DNA of 64,000 nucleotides from Methylobacterium currus (GCF_003058325.1 NZ_CP028843.1:5387001-5451000), one strand, 5' to 3'; positions 50,329-58,387 are shown, counted from the first letter of the stretch. A program made the numbers and translations. Notes: generated from the sequence alone by a model not told the origin.

Positions 50329-50526
50329 CTACATGCTCTGTCCCACGAATACCTGCTCGAGCGCGTGGATGATCGCGAGGCGCCGGTTCGGGAACTTGCC
50401 CTCACGCACCGCCGCGTCGATCGCCTGCTGCACCTGTGCCGGCACCCAGACATTCGTCTCCGTCTCCCCGGAGGCCTTGCGGGCCTCGCGGAGCTTCTTG
50501 ACGCGCTGAGACGGGGTATCGGCCAT
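50329..50526 (-). CDS. Small ribbon-helix-helix-like protein upstream of repC
   Basis: I do not recognise a named family. The 65-aa product has a basic N-terminus (QRVKKLREARKASGE), a probable beta strand (TETNVWVPAQV) and two helices (QQAIDAAVREGKF and RRLAIIHALEQVF). This is the strand-helix-helix order of Arc/CopG/ParG repressors. ATG 50526 follows GGAGC. A 26-bp perfect palindrome begins 12 bp upstream of the ATG, ideal for autoregulation. It is transcribed toward repC with only the terminator hairpin between them, so it may control repC or partitioning. The function is inferred only from fold and place. Confidence 0.65.
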   Translation of the reverse strand: MADTPSQRVKKLREARKASGETETNVWVPAQVQQAIDAAVREGKFPNRRLAIIHALEQVFVGQSM

Positions 50527-50537
50527 CGCTTCGGCTC

Positions 50538-50573
50538 CACGACTCGTAACGTTACGAGTCGTGTCACGACTCG
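50538..50573. promoter_or_regulatory. 26-bp perfect palindrome plus a third CACGACTCG half-site
   Basis: CACGACTCGTAAC (50538-50550) and its exact complement (50551-50563) form a 26-bp dyad, and CACGACTCG recurs at 50565-50573. The site lies directly upstream of the ribbon-helix-helix gene. It is probably the operator of that protein; a centromere-like role is also possible given the rep genes around it. Confidence 0.7.
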
Positions 50574-51047
50574 GGCCGGCCCTGCAATGCGGAGTCGAGA
50601 TTCGGCGGTGGATGTTAAATTCGATTCACAGACGAATCGGGCGCCGGACCGCGCTCGCCGCCGATTCGGGGTGATCTGGCCGTGTCGCGCGGCTGCACCG
50701 GGCGATTCGTGAAGAGTTCCGTGCGGGATTCGAGAGAATCGGTGGCAATAGCTTCGAATCGGTGGGTTCGTCTTGCGGGCCTTGGGTTTCACCGGGGTCA
50801 AGAGGGGTTGATGACGGCTCCGGCATACCGGCCGGCCCCCTGCCTGCCGGCTGCGGCATTTCGCGGGCTGAATGCCATTCAACGATGAAAATTCCACGCG
50901 TGCTCATCGGCAGTGGGCCGGCGCGCTGCCGCGGCGTTGTGCGAGGCACGGACGTAACTCTCGACACACCTGTCGGAGCTGCCCGCACCGGGATATTGTC
51001 CCATCCAGGCCGGGGCGACACCGGCATGGCCGAGGGAATGGGACAGG
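50574..51047. other. Non-coding region with a GATTCG/CGAATC motif cluster
   Basis: There is no credible gene in this 474-bp stretch. Exact GATTCG lies at 50599, 50663, 50704 and 50727, and its complement CGAATC at 50633 and 50755. Near copies are GATTCA at 50623 and AGAATC at 50735. That is six exact hexamers in 162 bp in both orientations, far above chance for GC-rich DNA. They lie between the ribbon-helix-helix gene and the TRAP protein gene. I see no tRNA-like fold here. The right half (50770-51047) shows only a small palindrome, GAATGCCATTC. Confidence 0.6.
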
Positions 51048-52064
51048 ATGCCGACGCGCAGGACGATCGTGCGGGGTGCAGGACTTGGCCTGCTGCTGAG
51101 TCCCCTCCCCTTCCGACGGGTGCAGGCGGGAGCCGATGCGCTGCGGCTGAGCATGGGCTCGCCGATGCCGCAAGCCCATCCGGCCACCACCTGCCTGGTC
51201 GAGGCGCTCGACGCGATCCGGGCCGAGAGCGACGGCCGGATCGACATCACGCTCTATCCCGACAGCCAGCTCGGCAACGAGCTGAGCATGCAGTCGCAGC
51301 TGCGCTCCGGCGCGATCGCCTTCACCCTCACCTCGGCGAGTTCGCTCCAGACCCTGGCGCCGCTGGCCGGCATCCCGGGCGTGGCCTACGCCTTCTCGGG
51401 CTACGTGCCGCTCTGGGCCGCCCTCGACAGCGGGCCGCTGAGCGAGCGCATCCGCGACTCCCTCGCCAAGTTCGGACTCAAGGCGTTCCGGCTCGTCGAT
51501 AACGGGTTTCGCGATGTGATCACCAGCGTGCGGCCGATCGCGACGGTCTCCGATCTCCAGGGCCTCAAGATCCGGGTGCCGCCGAGCCCGCTCCTGACCT
51601 CCTTGTTCCGGGCGCTCGGCGCCTCGCCCACCACCATCAACCTCGCGGAGACCTACGCCGCGTTGCAGACGCGGGTGGCCGACGGGATGGAGAACTCGCT
51701 GCCGCAGATCGAGGCGACGCGGGTCTACGAAGTTCAAAAGTACCTCTCGCGCACCGGCCACAGCTGGGACGGGCTGTGGATCCTCGCCCATGGCCGGACC
51801 TGGGACGGCCTGCCGGCCGATGCGCGTGCCCTGATCGCGCGCCATTTCGACGCCGCGGTCGAGCGCCAGCGCCAGGCCTTCGTCCAGATGAACACGCAGG
51901 GCGAGGCGCGGCTGCGCGCCAAGGGGCTCGTCGTCAACACCCCGGACCGCGCGCCCTTCCGGGCGGCCCTGGAACGCGCGGGCTATTATGCCGAGTGGAA
52001 GGGCCGGTTCGGCGCGGAAGCCTGGACGGCGCTGGAGCGCCATACCGGCCCGCTCGGGGCGTGA
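51048..52064 (+). CDS. TRAP transporter substrate-binding protein, DctP family, Tat-exported (orphan)
   Basis: This is a 338-aa periplasmic binding protein. The N-terminus has a twin-arginine motif (PTRRTIVRGAGLGLLLSPLP), so Tat export is likely. Family motifs are LDAIRAESDGRIDITLYPDS, QLGNELSMQSQLRSGAIAF, LQGLKIRVPPSPLLTSLFRA and INLAETYAALQTRVADGMEN; the Arg in KIRVP binds the ligand carboxylate. No DctQ or DctM membrane genes lie nearby. The adjacent sarcosine-oxidase-like gene, 107 bp downstream, could use the captured solute. ATG 51048 is preceded by GGGACAGG. Confidence 0.9.
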   Translation: MPTRRTIVRGAGLGLLLSPLPFRRVQAGADALRLSMGSPMPQAHPATTCLVEALDAIRAESDGRIDITLYPDSQLGNELSMQSQLRSGAIAFTLTSASSLQTLAPLAGIPGVAYAFSGYVPLWAALDSGPLSERIRDSLAKFGLKAFRLVDNGFRDVITSVRPIATVSDLQGLKIRVPPSPLLTSLFRALGASPTTINLAETYAALQTRVADGMENSLPQIEATRVYEVQKYLSRTGHSWDGLWILAHGRTWDGLPADARALIARHFDAAVERQRQAFVQMNTQGEARLRAKGLVVNTPDRAPFRAALERAGYYAEWKGRFGAEAWTALERHTGPLGA

Positions 52065-52171
52065 CCGGACCGAGCCCTGCCCTGTCGCGTCCCCTGCCCT
52101 GCCGATGAGATGCTTGCCGGGCGGTTCTCCGCTCGGGCAGCCTCACCGTGAAGCGAACGAGCGGGGCCGTG

Positions 52172-53362
52172 ATGGGTGAGCGGGCGGATTTTGTGGTGAT
52201 CGGCCTCGGGGCCATGGGCAGCGCGGCTCTCTACCAGCTGGCCAAGAGGGGTGCGTCGGTGATCGGGCTCGACCGGTTCGCACCGCCGCATACGATGGGA
52301 TCGAGCCACGGCGAGACGCGCATCACCCGGCAGGCGATCGGCGAGGGGCGCGATTACGTGCCGCTCGTCCTCGAATCGCACCGGATCTGGCGCGAGCTGG
52401 AGGCCGAGACCGGCGAGAGCCTGCTCAACGCCTGCGGCGCGCTGGTGATGGCGCCCGGAACCGGCGTGAACTCGCATCACGGCAAGCCGAATTTCGTGCA
52501 GAACTCGATCGACGCCGCCCGCGCGTTCGGCATCCCGCACGAGGTGCTGGACGGACGGGAGGTCTGCCACCGCTTCCCGCAATTCCTCGGCCTCGACGGC
52601 AGCGAGATCGCCTATTACGAGCCCGGTGGCGGCCTTGTCCGCCCAGAACGCTGCATCGCCGCGCAACTCGCCCGCGCGACCGCGCTCGGCGCCACGATCC
52701 GCACCGGAACCGAAATCCTGTCGATCGCCGAGGACGGTGACGGCGTGCGCGTCGAGACCGCGTCCGGCGTGGTCCGAGCCGGGGAGGTCGTCGTCTCGGC
52801 CGGTGCCTGGACGGCGCCGCTCCTCGGCGTGCCCTTCGACCGCCTGCTCGCCGTGAAGCGCCAGCTCCTGCACTGGTACGCGCTCGACGATGCCAGCGCC
52901 TACGGCCCCGACGCGCCGGTCTATATCTGGATGCACGGCACCGGCGATGCCGATTACTTCTACGGCTTCCCGCCGCAGGCCGGCGAGGCCAGCGTCAAGG
53001 TCGCGACCGAGCAATACGCGGCCAGCACGACCGCCGACACGGCCGACCGCGTGGTCCGGCCGGAGGAATCGGCCGAGATGTACCGTCGCCACGTCGCCGG
53101 GCGCCTCGCCGGCGCGACGCCGCTTGTCGCTCAGGCCGCCGCCTGCCTCTATACCGTCACGCCCGACCGGGGCTTCATCATCGACCGGCATCCGGCCCAG
53201 GGGCGGGTCCTGGTGGTGTCGGCCTGCTCCGGACACGGCTTCAAGCATTCGGCCGGCATCGGCCTCGTCGCGGCCGAGCTTCTGACCGAGGGGCGCAGCC
53301 GGATCGACACCCGGCCCTTCGCGCTCGGCCGATTCGCCTCCGCCGATCACGGGCTCGGCTGA
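52172..53362 (+). CDS. Monomeric sarcosine oxidase / N-methyltryptophan oxidase family flavoenzyme
   Basis: This is a 396-aa DAO-family enzyme that oxidises N-methyl amino acids. It has FVVIGLGAMGSAALYQLAKR for FAD, then GLDRFAPPHTMGSSHGETRI. The region AACLYTVTPDRGFIID carries the cysteine used for covalent flavin attachment in MSOX and SolA, and VSACSGHGFKHSAGIGLVAA closes the FAD site. All key positions are intact. I chose ATG 52172, which gives the family N-terminus; GTG 52148 adds eight residues. N-demethylation would release formaldehyde, which the frmA/fghA pair at 57 kb could consume. Confidence 0.9.
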   Translation: MGERADFVVIGLGAMGSAALYQLAKRGASVIGLDRFAPPHTMGSSHGETRITRQAIGEGRDYVPLVLESHRIWRELEAETGESLLNACGALVMAPGTGVNSHHGKPNFVQNSIDAARAFGIPHEVLDGREVCHRFPQFLGLDGSEIAYYEPGGGLVRPERCIAAQLARATALGATIRTGTEILSIAEDGDGVRVETASGVVRAGEVVVSAGAWTAPLLGVPFDRLLAVKRQLLHWYALDDASAYGPDAPVYIWMHGTGDADYFYGFPPQAGEASVKVATEQYAASTTADTADRVVRPEESAEMYRRHVAGRLAGATPLVAQAAACLYTVTPDRGFIIDRHPAQGRVLVVSACSGHGFKHSAGIGLVAAELLTEGRSRIDTRPFALGRFASADHGLG

Positions 53363-53432
53363 TCGCCGTGGAACCGAGGGCCGGCCCCCGCTCCACAAAG
53401 ACCTAACGACTGAAGCTTTCATCAAGGTCGCA

Positions 53433-54503
53433 ATGCGATATCAAGTCGAGCCGCCCAGGCTCGACCGACCGCACGACCACGCCGCTTCGATGATGCAGAC
53501 TACGCCGCCGGGTGGCGATCTCGCGATGCAACTGTTCGACCTCGCACCCACGTCGCTGTGGCTGCAGGACCTCAGTGCCTTGAAGACCCGCCTGGACGGG
53601 TGGGCGAGCGAGGGCATGACCGATCTACGCCTCTGGCTGAGCGACCCCGAGCATCTCCTGACCTGCCAGAGGCTGATCCGGATCGTCCGGATCAACCGCC
53701 AGACGCTTCTGACCTACGAGGCGCGGGACGAGGCCGAGCTGTTCGCGCATATCCCCACCCTCTTCCACGATCCTCACGCCACCGCGCTGGTCGAGGTTCT
53801 GTGCCAGCTCTGGAGCGGCGCGACCCAGGCGCGGCTCGTCACCCGCAACCGGACCGTCGCCGGCCGGGTGATCGACGTGAGCTATGCCGGCCAGATGCTG
53901 CCGGGATCCGAGGCAGCCTGGGACCGCTACCTGATCTCGATCGAGGACATCACCGCGCGCGAGGAGCAGCGCCGCCAGGAGGAGGCCCGCCTCGAGACCT
54001 TGAGCCTCACCGACCCGCTGACCGGCCTCCGCAACCGCGCGGGCTACGAGGCGGATCTCGGCCGGTTCGAAGGCGTCTCCCCCGTGCCGGTCTCGGTGAT
54101 CGTGGCCGACCTCAACGGACTCAAGGAGGCCAACGACCTCCTGGGCCACGAAGCGGGCGACGCCCTGATCCGCGCCTTCGCGGCCATCCTGGAGCAGCAG
54201 GCTCCGGCGCCGGCCCGCGTCGCCCGGATCGGCGGCGACGAGTTCGTGCTCCTGCTTCCCGTGACGGAACGTGATGAGGCCGCGGCCCTGGTGCGGCGGA
54301 TCGTGGCGGCGCTCGAAGCGGGACCCTCCCCGCTCAGCGCCGCCCTCGGCGTCGAGACCTGGACCGGCGAAGGACCGCTCAAGGCAGCGATCGCCCGGGC
54401 GGACGCGCAGATGTACGCGGCCAAGCGCCGCCATTACGACACCGCACCCGACGCCCCCTGGAACCCCGCCGACGCCCCAGGCCGCCTGCCGCGCGCTCAT
54501 TGA
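53433..54503 (+). CDS. PAS-GGDEF diguanylate cyclase
   Basis: This is a 356-aa cytosolic protein. A PAS-like domain (about 55-180; ends DRYLISIEDITAREEQRRQE) leads through a short coiled coil to a GGDEF domain with LTDPLTGLRNRAGYEADLGR and the intact active site RIGGDEFVLLLP. An I-site RxxD is not evident. The protein should make cyclic di-GMP in response to a PAS-sensed cue. It lies between the sarcosine oxidase gene and repA with no apparent operon partner. Confidence 0.88.
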   Translation: MRYQVEPPRLDRPHDHAASMMQTTPPGGDLAMQLFDLAPTSLWLQDLSALKTRLDGWASEGMTDLRLWLSDPEHLLTCQRLIRIVRINRQTLLTYEARDEAELFAHIPTLFHDPHATALVEVLCQLWSGATQARLVTRNRTVAGRVIDVSYAGQMLPGSEAAWDRYLISIEDITAREEQRRQEEARLETLSLTDPLTGLRNRAGYEADLGRFEGVSPVPVSVIVADLNGLKEANDLLGHEAGDALIRAFAAILEQQAPAPARVARIGGDEFVLLLPVTERDEAAALVRRIVAALEAGPSPLSAALGVETWTGEGPLKAAIARADAQMYAAKRRHYDTAPDAPWNPADAPGRLPRAH

Positions 54504-54512
54504 CCCGGGCGT

Positions 54513-54533
54513 CGGGTTTGACAGCCGTGCAGA
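54513..54533 (+). repeat. 21-bp direct repeat, copy upstream of repA
   Basis: CGGGTTTGACAGCCGTGCAGA occurs here and again, identical, at 55950-55970, at the end of repA. The copy here lies in the 237-bp gap before repA. Two identical 21-mers flanking repA could be partition-protein sites or the trace of a duplication. Confidence 0.75.
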
Positions 54534-54664
54534 TCGGGCAAAACCCTTGATATTATCGAGCCTTGGCGTGGATCGCCACGACCCTGGCCGCAGACCGGCC
54601 GGTCGGATCGGCGGTAGTGAATCCTGCCGGGTTCGCCGTTAACGGTTTGTCAACCTTAAAAAGC

Positions 54665-54729
54665 TTGGCCGCAAAGCGGGAATCGCGCATAATAACGCTT
54701 GTAACGGGGATCGGCCCGGAAAAGCGTTA
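54665..54729 (+). promoter_or_regulatory. repA promoter with TAACGCTT-N21-AAGCGTTA inverted repeat
   Basis: TTGGCC (54665-54670) and CATAAT (54688-54693) are 17 bp apart. An inverted repeat, TAACGCTT (54693-54700) and AAGCGTTA (54722-54729), starts at the last base of the -10 and ends 11 nt before the repA GTG. RepA proteins repress their own operon, so this is the best candidate operator. The surrounding 54640-54700 stretch is AT-rich and has CCGTTAACGG (54636-54645). Confidence 0.55.
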
Positions 54730-54740
54730 CTCGGGGCGCA

Positions 54741-55958
54741 GTGCGGATGGATATGTCGGTGCCAGCAGAGGGAATGGAGGCGGTCAGCTTCCACGAGACC
54801 ATTCTCCGTCAGGGCGGCCTCATCTCCGACAAGTTGAGCATGCTCCGCATGGAGCATCATCCGCCGAACGCCACCAAGGCCTTGAGGCCGTTCTCGCTGG
54901 CGGAGGTCGCGTATTTCCTCGGCGTCACGCCTTCCAACATCAAGAAGCTCCATCTCGAGGGCAAAGGGCCGGTCCCGGCCACCTCCACCTCCGGCCGGCG
55001 CTCCTATTCCGCCGAGCAGATGCTGGAGCTTCGCACCTACCTCGACCGGCACGGGCGCTCCGACCTCAAGCAATACGTGCCGCATCGCCGCGCCGGCGAG
55101 CGGATGCAGATCATCTCGACGGTGAACTTCAAGGGCGGCAGCGGCAAGACCACGACGGCGGCGCATCTCGCCCAGTTCCTGGCGCTGACCGGGCACCGGG
55201 TGCTCGCCATCGATCTCGACCCGCAGGCCTCGCTCTCGGCCCTGCACGGCATCCAGCCGGAACTCGACAAGGCGCCGTCGATCTACGAGGCCCTGCGCTA
55301 CGACGACATGAAGCGGCCGCTCTCCGAGATCATCCGGCCGACCAATTTCCCGGGCCTCGACATCGTGCCGGCGAGCCTGGACCTGCAGGAATACGAGTAC
55401 GACACGCCGCTCGCCGCCTCGAACCGCAACCCGGAGGGGCGCACCTTCTTCACCCGCATCACCAATGCGCTCAAGGAGGTCGACGACCGCTACGACGTGG
55501 TGGTGATCGACTGCCCGCCGCAGCTCGGCTACCTGACCCTGACGGCGCTCACCGCCTCGACCTCGGTCCTCGTCACCATCCATCCGCAGATGCTCGACGT
55601 GATGTCGATGAGCCAGTTCCTGCTGATGCTGGGCGGCATCCTGAAATCGATCGCCGAGGCCGGGGCGGCGGTGAACCTGCAATGGTTCCGCTACCTCGTC
55701 ACCCGCTACGAGCCGACCGACGGACCGCAGGCCCAGATGGTCGGCTTCATGCAGGTGCTGTTCCCCAAGAACATGCTGCGGACCCAGATGCTGAAATCGA
55801 CCGCGATCTCGGATGCGGGCATCACCAACCAGTCGCTCTACGAGGTCGAGCGCGGGCAGATGATCCGCTCGACCTACGACCGCGCCATCGAATCGGTGAA
55901 CGCCGTCAACGAGGAGATCGCCGGGCTGATCCACCAGGCCTGGGGGCGGCGGGTTTGA
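54741..55958 (+). CDS. repA: RepA partition ATPase (ParA family with N-terminal HTH)
   Basis: RepA is the partition ATPase and autorepressor of repABC replicons. The 405-aa protein has an N-terminal MerR-like helix-turn-helix region (FSLAEVAYFLGVTPSNIKKL; TSGRRSYSAEQM). The ParA domain begins MQIISTVNFKGGSGKTTTAA, the deviant Walker A with signature Lys. It continues with VLAIDLDPQASLSALHG and Walker B-like YDVVVIDCPPQLGYLTLTAL. GTG 54741 is the first start; ATG 54747 and 54753 are alternatives. repB follows after 57 bp, but no repC follows repB. Confidence 0.93.
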   Translation: MRMDMSVPAEGMEAVSFHETILRQGGLISDKLSMLRMEHHPPNATKALRPFSLAEVAYFLGVTPSNIKKLHLEGKGPVPATSTSGRRSYSAEQMLELRTYLDRHGRSDLKQYVPHRRAGERMQIISTVNFKGGSGKTTTAAHLAQFLALTGHRVLAIDLDPQASLSALHGIQPELDKAPSIYEALRYDDMKRPLSEIIRPTNFPGLDIVPASLDLQEYEYDTPLAASNRNPEGRTFFTRITNALKEVDDRYDVVVIDCPPQLGYLTLTALTASTSVLVTIHPQMLDVMSMSQFLLMLGGILKSIAEAGAAVNLQWFRYLVTRYEPTDGPQAQMVGFMQVLFPKNMLRTQMLKSTAISDAGITNQSLYEVERGQMIRSTYDRAIESVNAVNEEIAGLIHQAWGRRV

Positions 55959-55970
55959 CAGCCGTGCAGA
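55950..55970 (+). repeat. 21-bp direct repeat, copy at the repA/repB junction
   Basis: This is the exact second copy of the 21-mer at 54513-54533. It spans the repA stop codon and enters the repA-repB spacer, the location where parS-like sites often lie in repABC plasmids, although it is not palindromic. Confidence 0.75.
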
Positions 55971-56015
55971 ACGCCGGATTCCCGCGTGACCGCAACAGGA
56001 TAGGAGCCATGCGCG

Positions 56016-56993
56016 ATGCGTAAGAACCTCCTCGCCAACATTCTCGATGCGCCGGTCTCCGAGCCGAGCACCGACGTCGCGCGGCGCGGCGCCGCCCGGT
56101 CGATGACGCGCTCGATCGAGGAGATGGCGGAGAACACGAGGCGGATGTCGCACGGCGAGGCGATCGTCGGCCTCGATCCCGGCCTCGTCGATGCGTCCTT
56201 CGTCTCCGACCGGATCGACGAGGACGACGAGGATTACGCGCGCCTGCGCGACGCGATCGCCGAGCACGGCCAGTCGACCCCGATCCTGGTGCGGCCGCAT
56301 CCGGAACGGGACGGGCGGTTCATGATCGTCTACGGCCACCGCCGGGTGCGGGTGGCGCGCGAGCTCGGGCGCGAGGTCCGGGCGGTCGTCAAGACGATCG
56401 AGGACATCGCCCACATCGTCGCCCAGGGCCAGGAGAACGCCGCGCGCGCCAACCTGTCCTTCATCGAGAAGGCGTTGTTCGCCCGCAAGCTCTCCGGCAT
56501 GGGGCAGAGCAAGGCGACGATCAAGGCGGCCCTGACGGTGGACGACACGCTGCTGTCACGGATGCTGTCGGTGGCCGAGACGGTGCCGGGTCCGGTGATC
56601 GACGCGCTCGGCGCGGCCCGGGGCGTCGGCCGCGACCGCTGGGAGGAGCTGAAGAAGCTGGTGGCTTTCCCCGCCAAGGCGGAGCTCGCCCGCGAGGTGG
56701 TGCAATCGGCCGACTTCCTGGCGAAGGACGGGCCGGAGCGCTTCGGCCACCTCCTGGCAGCGATCAAGGCCGGGCGCAGGCCGCAGGTTCGCCGGAACCT
56801 CGAGCCACAGGCCGTCACCTGGGCGGCGCCCGACCGATCCGTCGAGGCGACCTGCCGGCGATCGGGGAAGAGCTTCAGCCTGTCCCTGACCGCGAAGGAC
56901 GCCGGCGCCTTCGGCGAGTACATCGCGTCTCATCTGGAGGAGCTCTACGGCGCATTCCAGGAGGCGAGGATCCGCGACCGGCCGGGAAAGTGA
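56016..56993 (+). CDS. repB: RepB partition protein (ParB family)
   Basis: RepB binds centromere sites and partners RepA. The 325-aa protein has an N-terminal RepA-interaction segment (MRKNLLANILD), a ParB nuclease-like domain (QSTPILVRPHPERDGRFMIV; YGHRRVRVARELGREV) and the HTH core (QENAARANLSFIEKALFARK; GMGQSKATIKAALTVDDTLL). The C-terminus has a dimerisation-type helix (AFGEYIASHLEELYGAFQEA). It is well conserved and full length. In canonical replicons a 100-200-bp spacer and repC would follow; here frmA follows instead. Confidence 0.92.
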   Translation: MRKNLLANILDAPVSEPSTDVARRGAARSMTRSIEEMAENTRRMSHGEAIVGLDPGLVDASFVSDRIDEDDEDYARLRDAIAEHGQSTPILVRPHPERDGRFMIVYGHRRVRVARELGREVRAVVKTIEDIAHIVAQGQENAARANLSFIEKALFARKLSGMGQSKATIKAALTVDDTLLSRMLSVAETVPGPVIDALGAARGVGRDRWEELKKLVAFPAKAELAREVVQSADFLAKDGPERFGHLLAAIKAGRRPQVRRNLEPQAVTWAAPDRSVEATCRRSGKSFSLSLTAKDAGAFGEYIASHLEELYGAFQEARIRDRPGK

Positions 56994-57174
56994 CGTGCGG
57001 CATGGCCCGTTGCGGACGCGCCTTGCGACCCTGGACTAAAGTCTGCTCTCTCGTGCCGTTGCGACCTTCACCAATTCGAAGCACAGATCGGGCCATTCAG
57101 CGAGCGGTCCGAGCCGCGGCCCCGCCATGCGGGGCGCCACGCTCTCACGCGAAAACGATCCGGTTGGAGACGAT

Positions 57175-58308
57175 ATGAAGACGCGCGCGGCCGTTGCCTG
57201 GGAAGCCAAGAAGCCCCTCACCATCGAGACCATCGACCTCGAAGGGCCGAAGCCCGGCGAGGTCCTGGTCGAGGTGATGGCGACCGGCATCTGCCACACC
57301 GACGCCTACACGCTGTCGGGCCTCGATTCCGAGGGCAAGTTCCCGGCGATCCTGGGCCACGAGGGCGCCGGCATCGTGCGCGAGGTCGGGGCCGGCGTGA
57401 CGACGCTGAAACCCGGCGACCACGTCATCCCGCTCTACACGCCGGAATGCCGCAATTGTAAGTCCTGCCTGTCGCGGCGGACGAACCTCTGCACGGCGAT
57501 CCGCGCGACGCAGGGGCAGGGCGTGATGCCGGACGGCACCAGCCGCTTCCGCTGCGACTCGACCGGTGCGAGCCCGGGCGCGAACACCGTGTACCACTAC
57601 ATGGGCTGCTCGACCTTCTCCAACTTCACGGTGCTGCCCGAGATCGCGCTCGCGAAGGTCCGCGAGGACGCCCCCTTCGACAAGATCTGCTACATCGGCT
57701 GCGGCGTCACCACCGGCATCGGCGCGGTGATCTACACCGCCAAGGTGTGGCCGGGCGCCAACGTGGTGGTGTTCGGTCTCGGCGGCATCGGCCTCAACGT
57801 GCTCCAGGGCGCCCGCATGGTCGGCGCCGACAAGATCATCGGCGTCGACATCAACCCCGACAAGCGGGCCATGGCCGAGAAGTTCGGCATGACCCATTTC
57901 ATCAACCCGAACGAGGTCGGCAGCGACAAGGTCGTGCAGGCGATCCTCGACGTGACCGGCGGCGGCGCCGACTTCTCGTTCGACTGCACCGGCAACGTCA
58001 ACGTGATGCGCCAGGCGCTCGAATGCTGCCACCGCGGCTGGGGCGAGTCGATCATCATCGGCGTGGCCGAGGCCGGGCGCGAGATCTCGACCCGTCCGTT
58101 CCAGCTCGTCACCGGCCGGGTCTGGAAGGGCTCGGCCTTCGGCGGCGCCCGCGGCCGGACCGACGTGCCGAAGATCGTCGACTGGTACATGGAGGGGAAG
58201 ATCAACATCGACGACCTGATCACCCACACCATGCCGCTCGAGGACATCAACCACGGCTTCGACCTGATGCACGAGGGCAAGTCGATCCGCTCGGTGGTGG
58301 TGTACTAA
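57175..58308 (+). CDS. frmA: S-(hydroxymethyl)glutathione dehydrogenase / class III alcohol dehydrogenase
   Basis: This enzyme oxidises S-hydroxymethylglutathione, formed from formaldehyde and GSH, with NAD+. The 377-aa Zn enzyme has the catalytic zinc ligands in [21 protein letters not shown] and [11 protein letters not shown]. The structural zinc cysteines are in [17 protein letters not shown], and NAD binding is in [25 protein letters not shown] precedes ATG 57175. It is transcribed with fghA, with a 79-bp repeat between them. It gives this organism a GSH route for formaldehyde besides any tetrahydromethanopterin route. Confidence 0.95.
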   Translation: MKTRAAVAWEAKKPLTIETIDLEGPKPGEVLVEVMATGICHTDAYTLSGLDSEGKFPAILGHEGAGIVREVGAGVTTLKPGDHVIPLYTPECRNCKSCLSRRTNLCTAIRATQGQGVMPDGTSRFRCDSTGASPGANTVYHYMGCSTFSNFTVLPEIALAKVREDAPFDKICYIGCGVTTGIGAVIYTAKVWPGANVVVFGLGGIGLNVLQGARMVGADKIIGVDINPDKRAMAEKFGMTHFINPNEVGSDKVVQAILDVTGGGADFSFDCTGNVNVMRQALECCHRGWGESIIIGVAEAGREISTRPFQLVTGRVWKGSAFGGARGRTDVPKIVDWYMEGKINIDDLITHTMPLEDINHGFDLMHEGKSIRSVVVY

Positions 58309-58387
58309 GTGCACCTCACAAAACTCCCGCTGCGCCGACGCCACTACGGTGAGCGACGATGGCGACCGGGATTTTGTGAGAGACACT
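58309..58387 (-). repeat. 79-bp imperfect palindromic element (copy 2, inverted relative to 46655)
   Basis: It starts at the base after the frmA stop and ends AGAGACACT. Its reverse complement aligns end to end with 46655-46734. Its own ends, GTGCACCTCACAAAACTCCC and GGGATTTTGTGAGAGACACT, are imperfect inverted repeats. It lies between two genes expected to be co-transcribed, so it will form a hairpin in the frmA-fghA mRNA. Confidence 0.85.

Noticed and set aside
50574..51047. Possible tRNA or small RNA gene in the largest gene-free stretch
   Set aside because: I could not find a cloverleaf, a conserved T-loop (GGTTCGAATCC) in context, or a promoter/terminator pair here. The TTCGAATC at 50753 is part of the GATTCG cluster and has no acceptor stem around it.
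48990..56993. Integrative element or prophage carrying the rep genes
   Set aside because: I see no integrase, relaxase, transposase, phage structural gene or att-like direct repeats flanking the block. Codon texture matches the rest.
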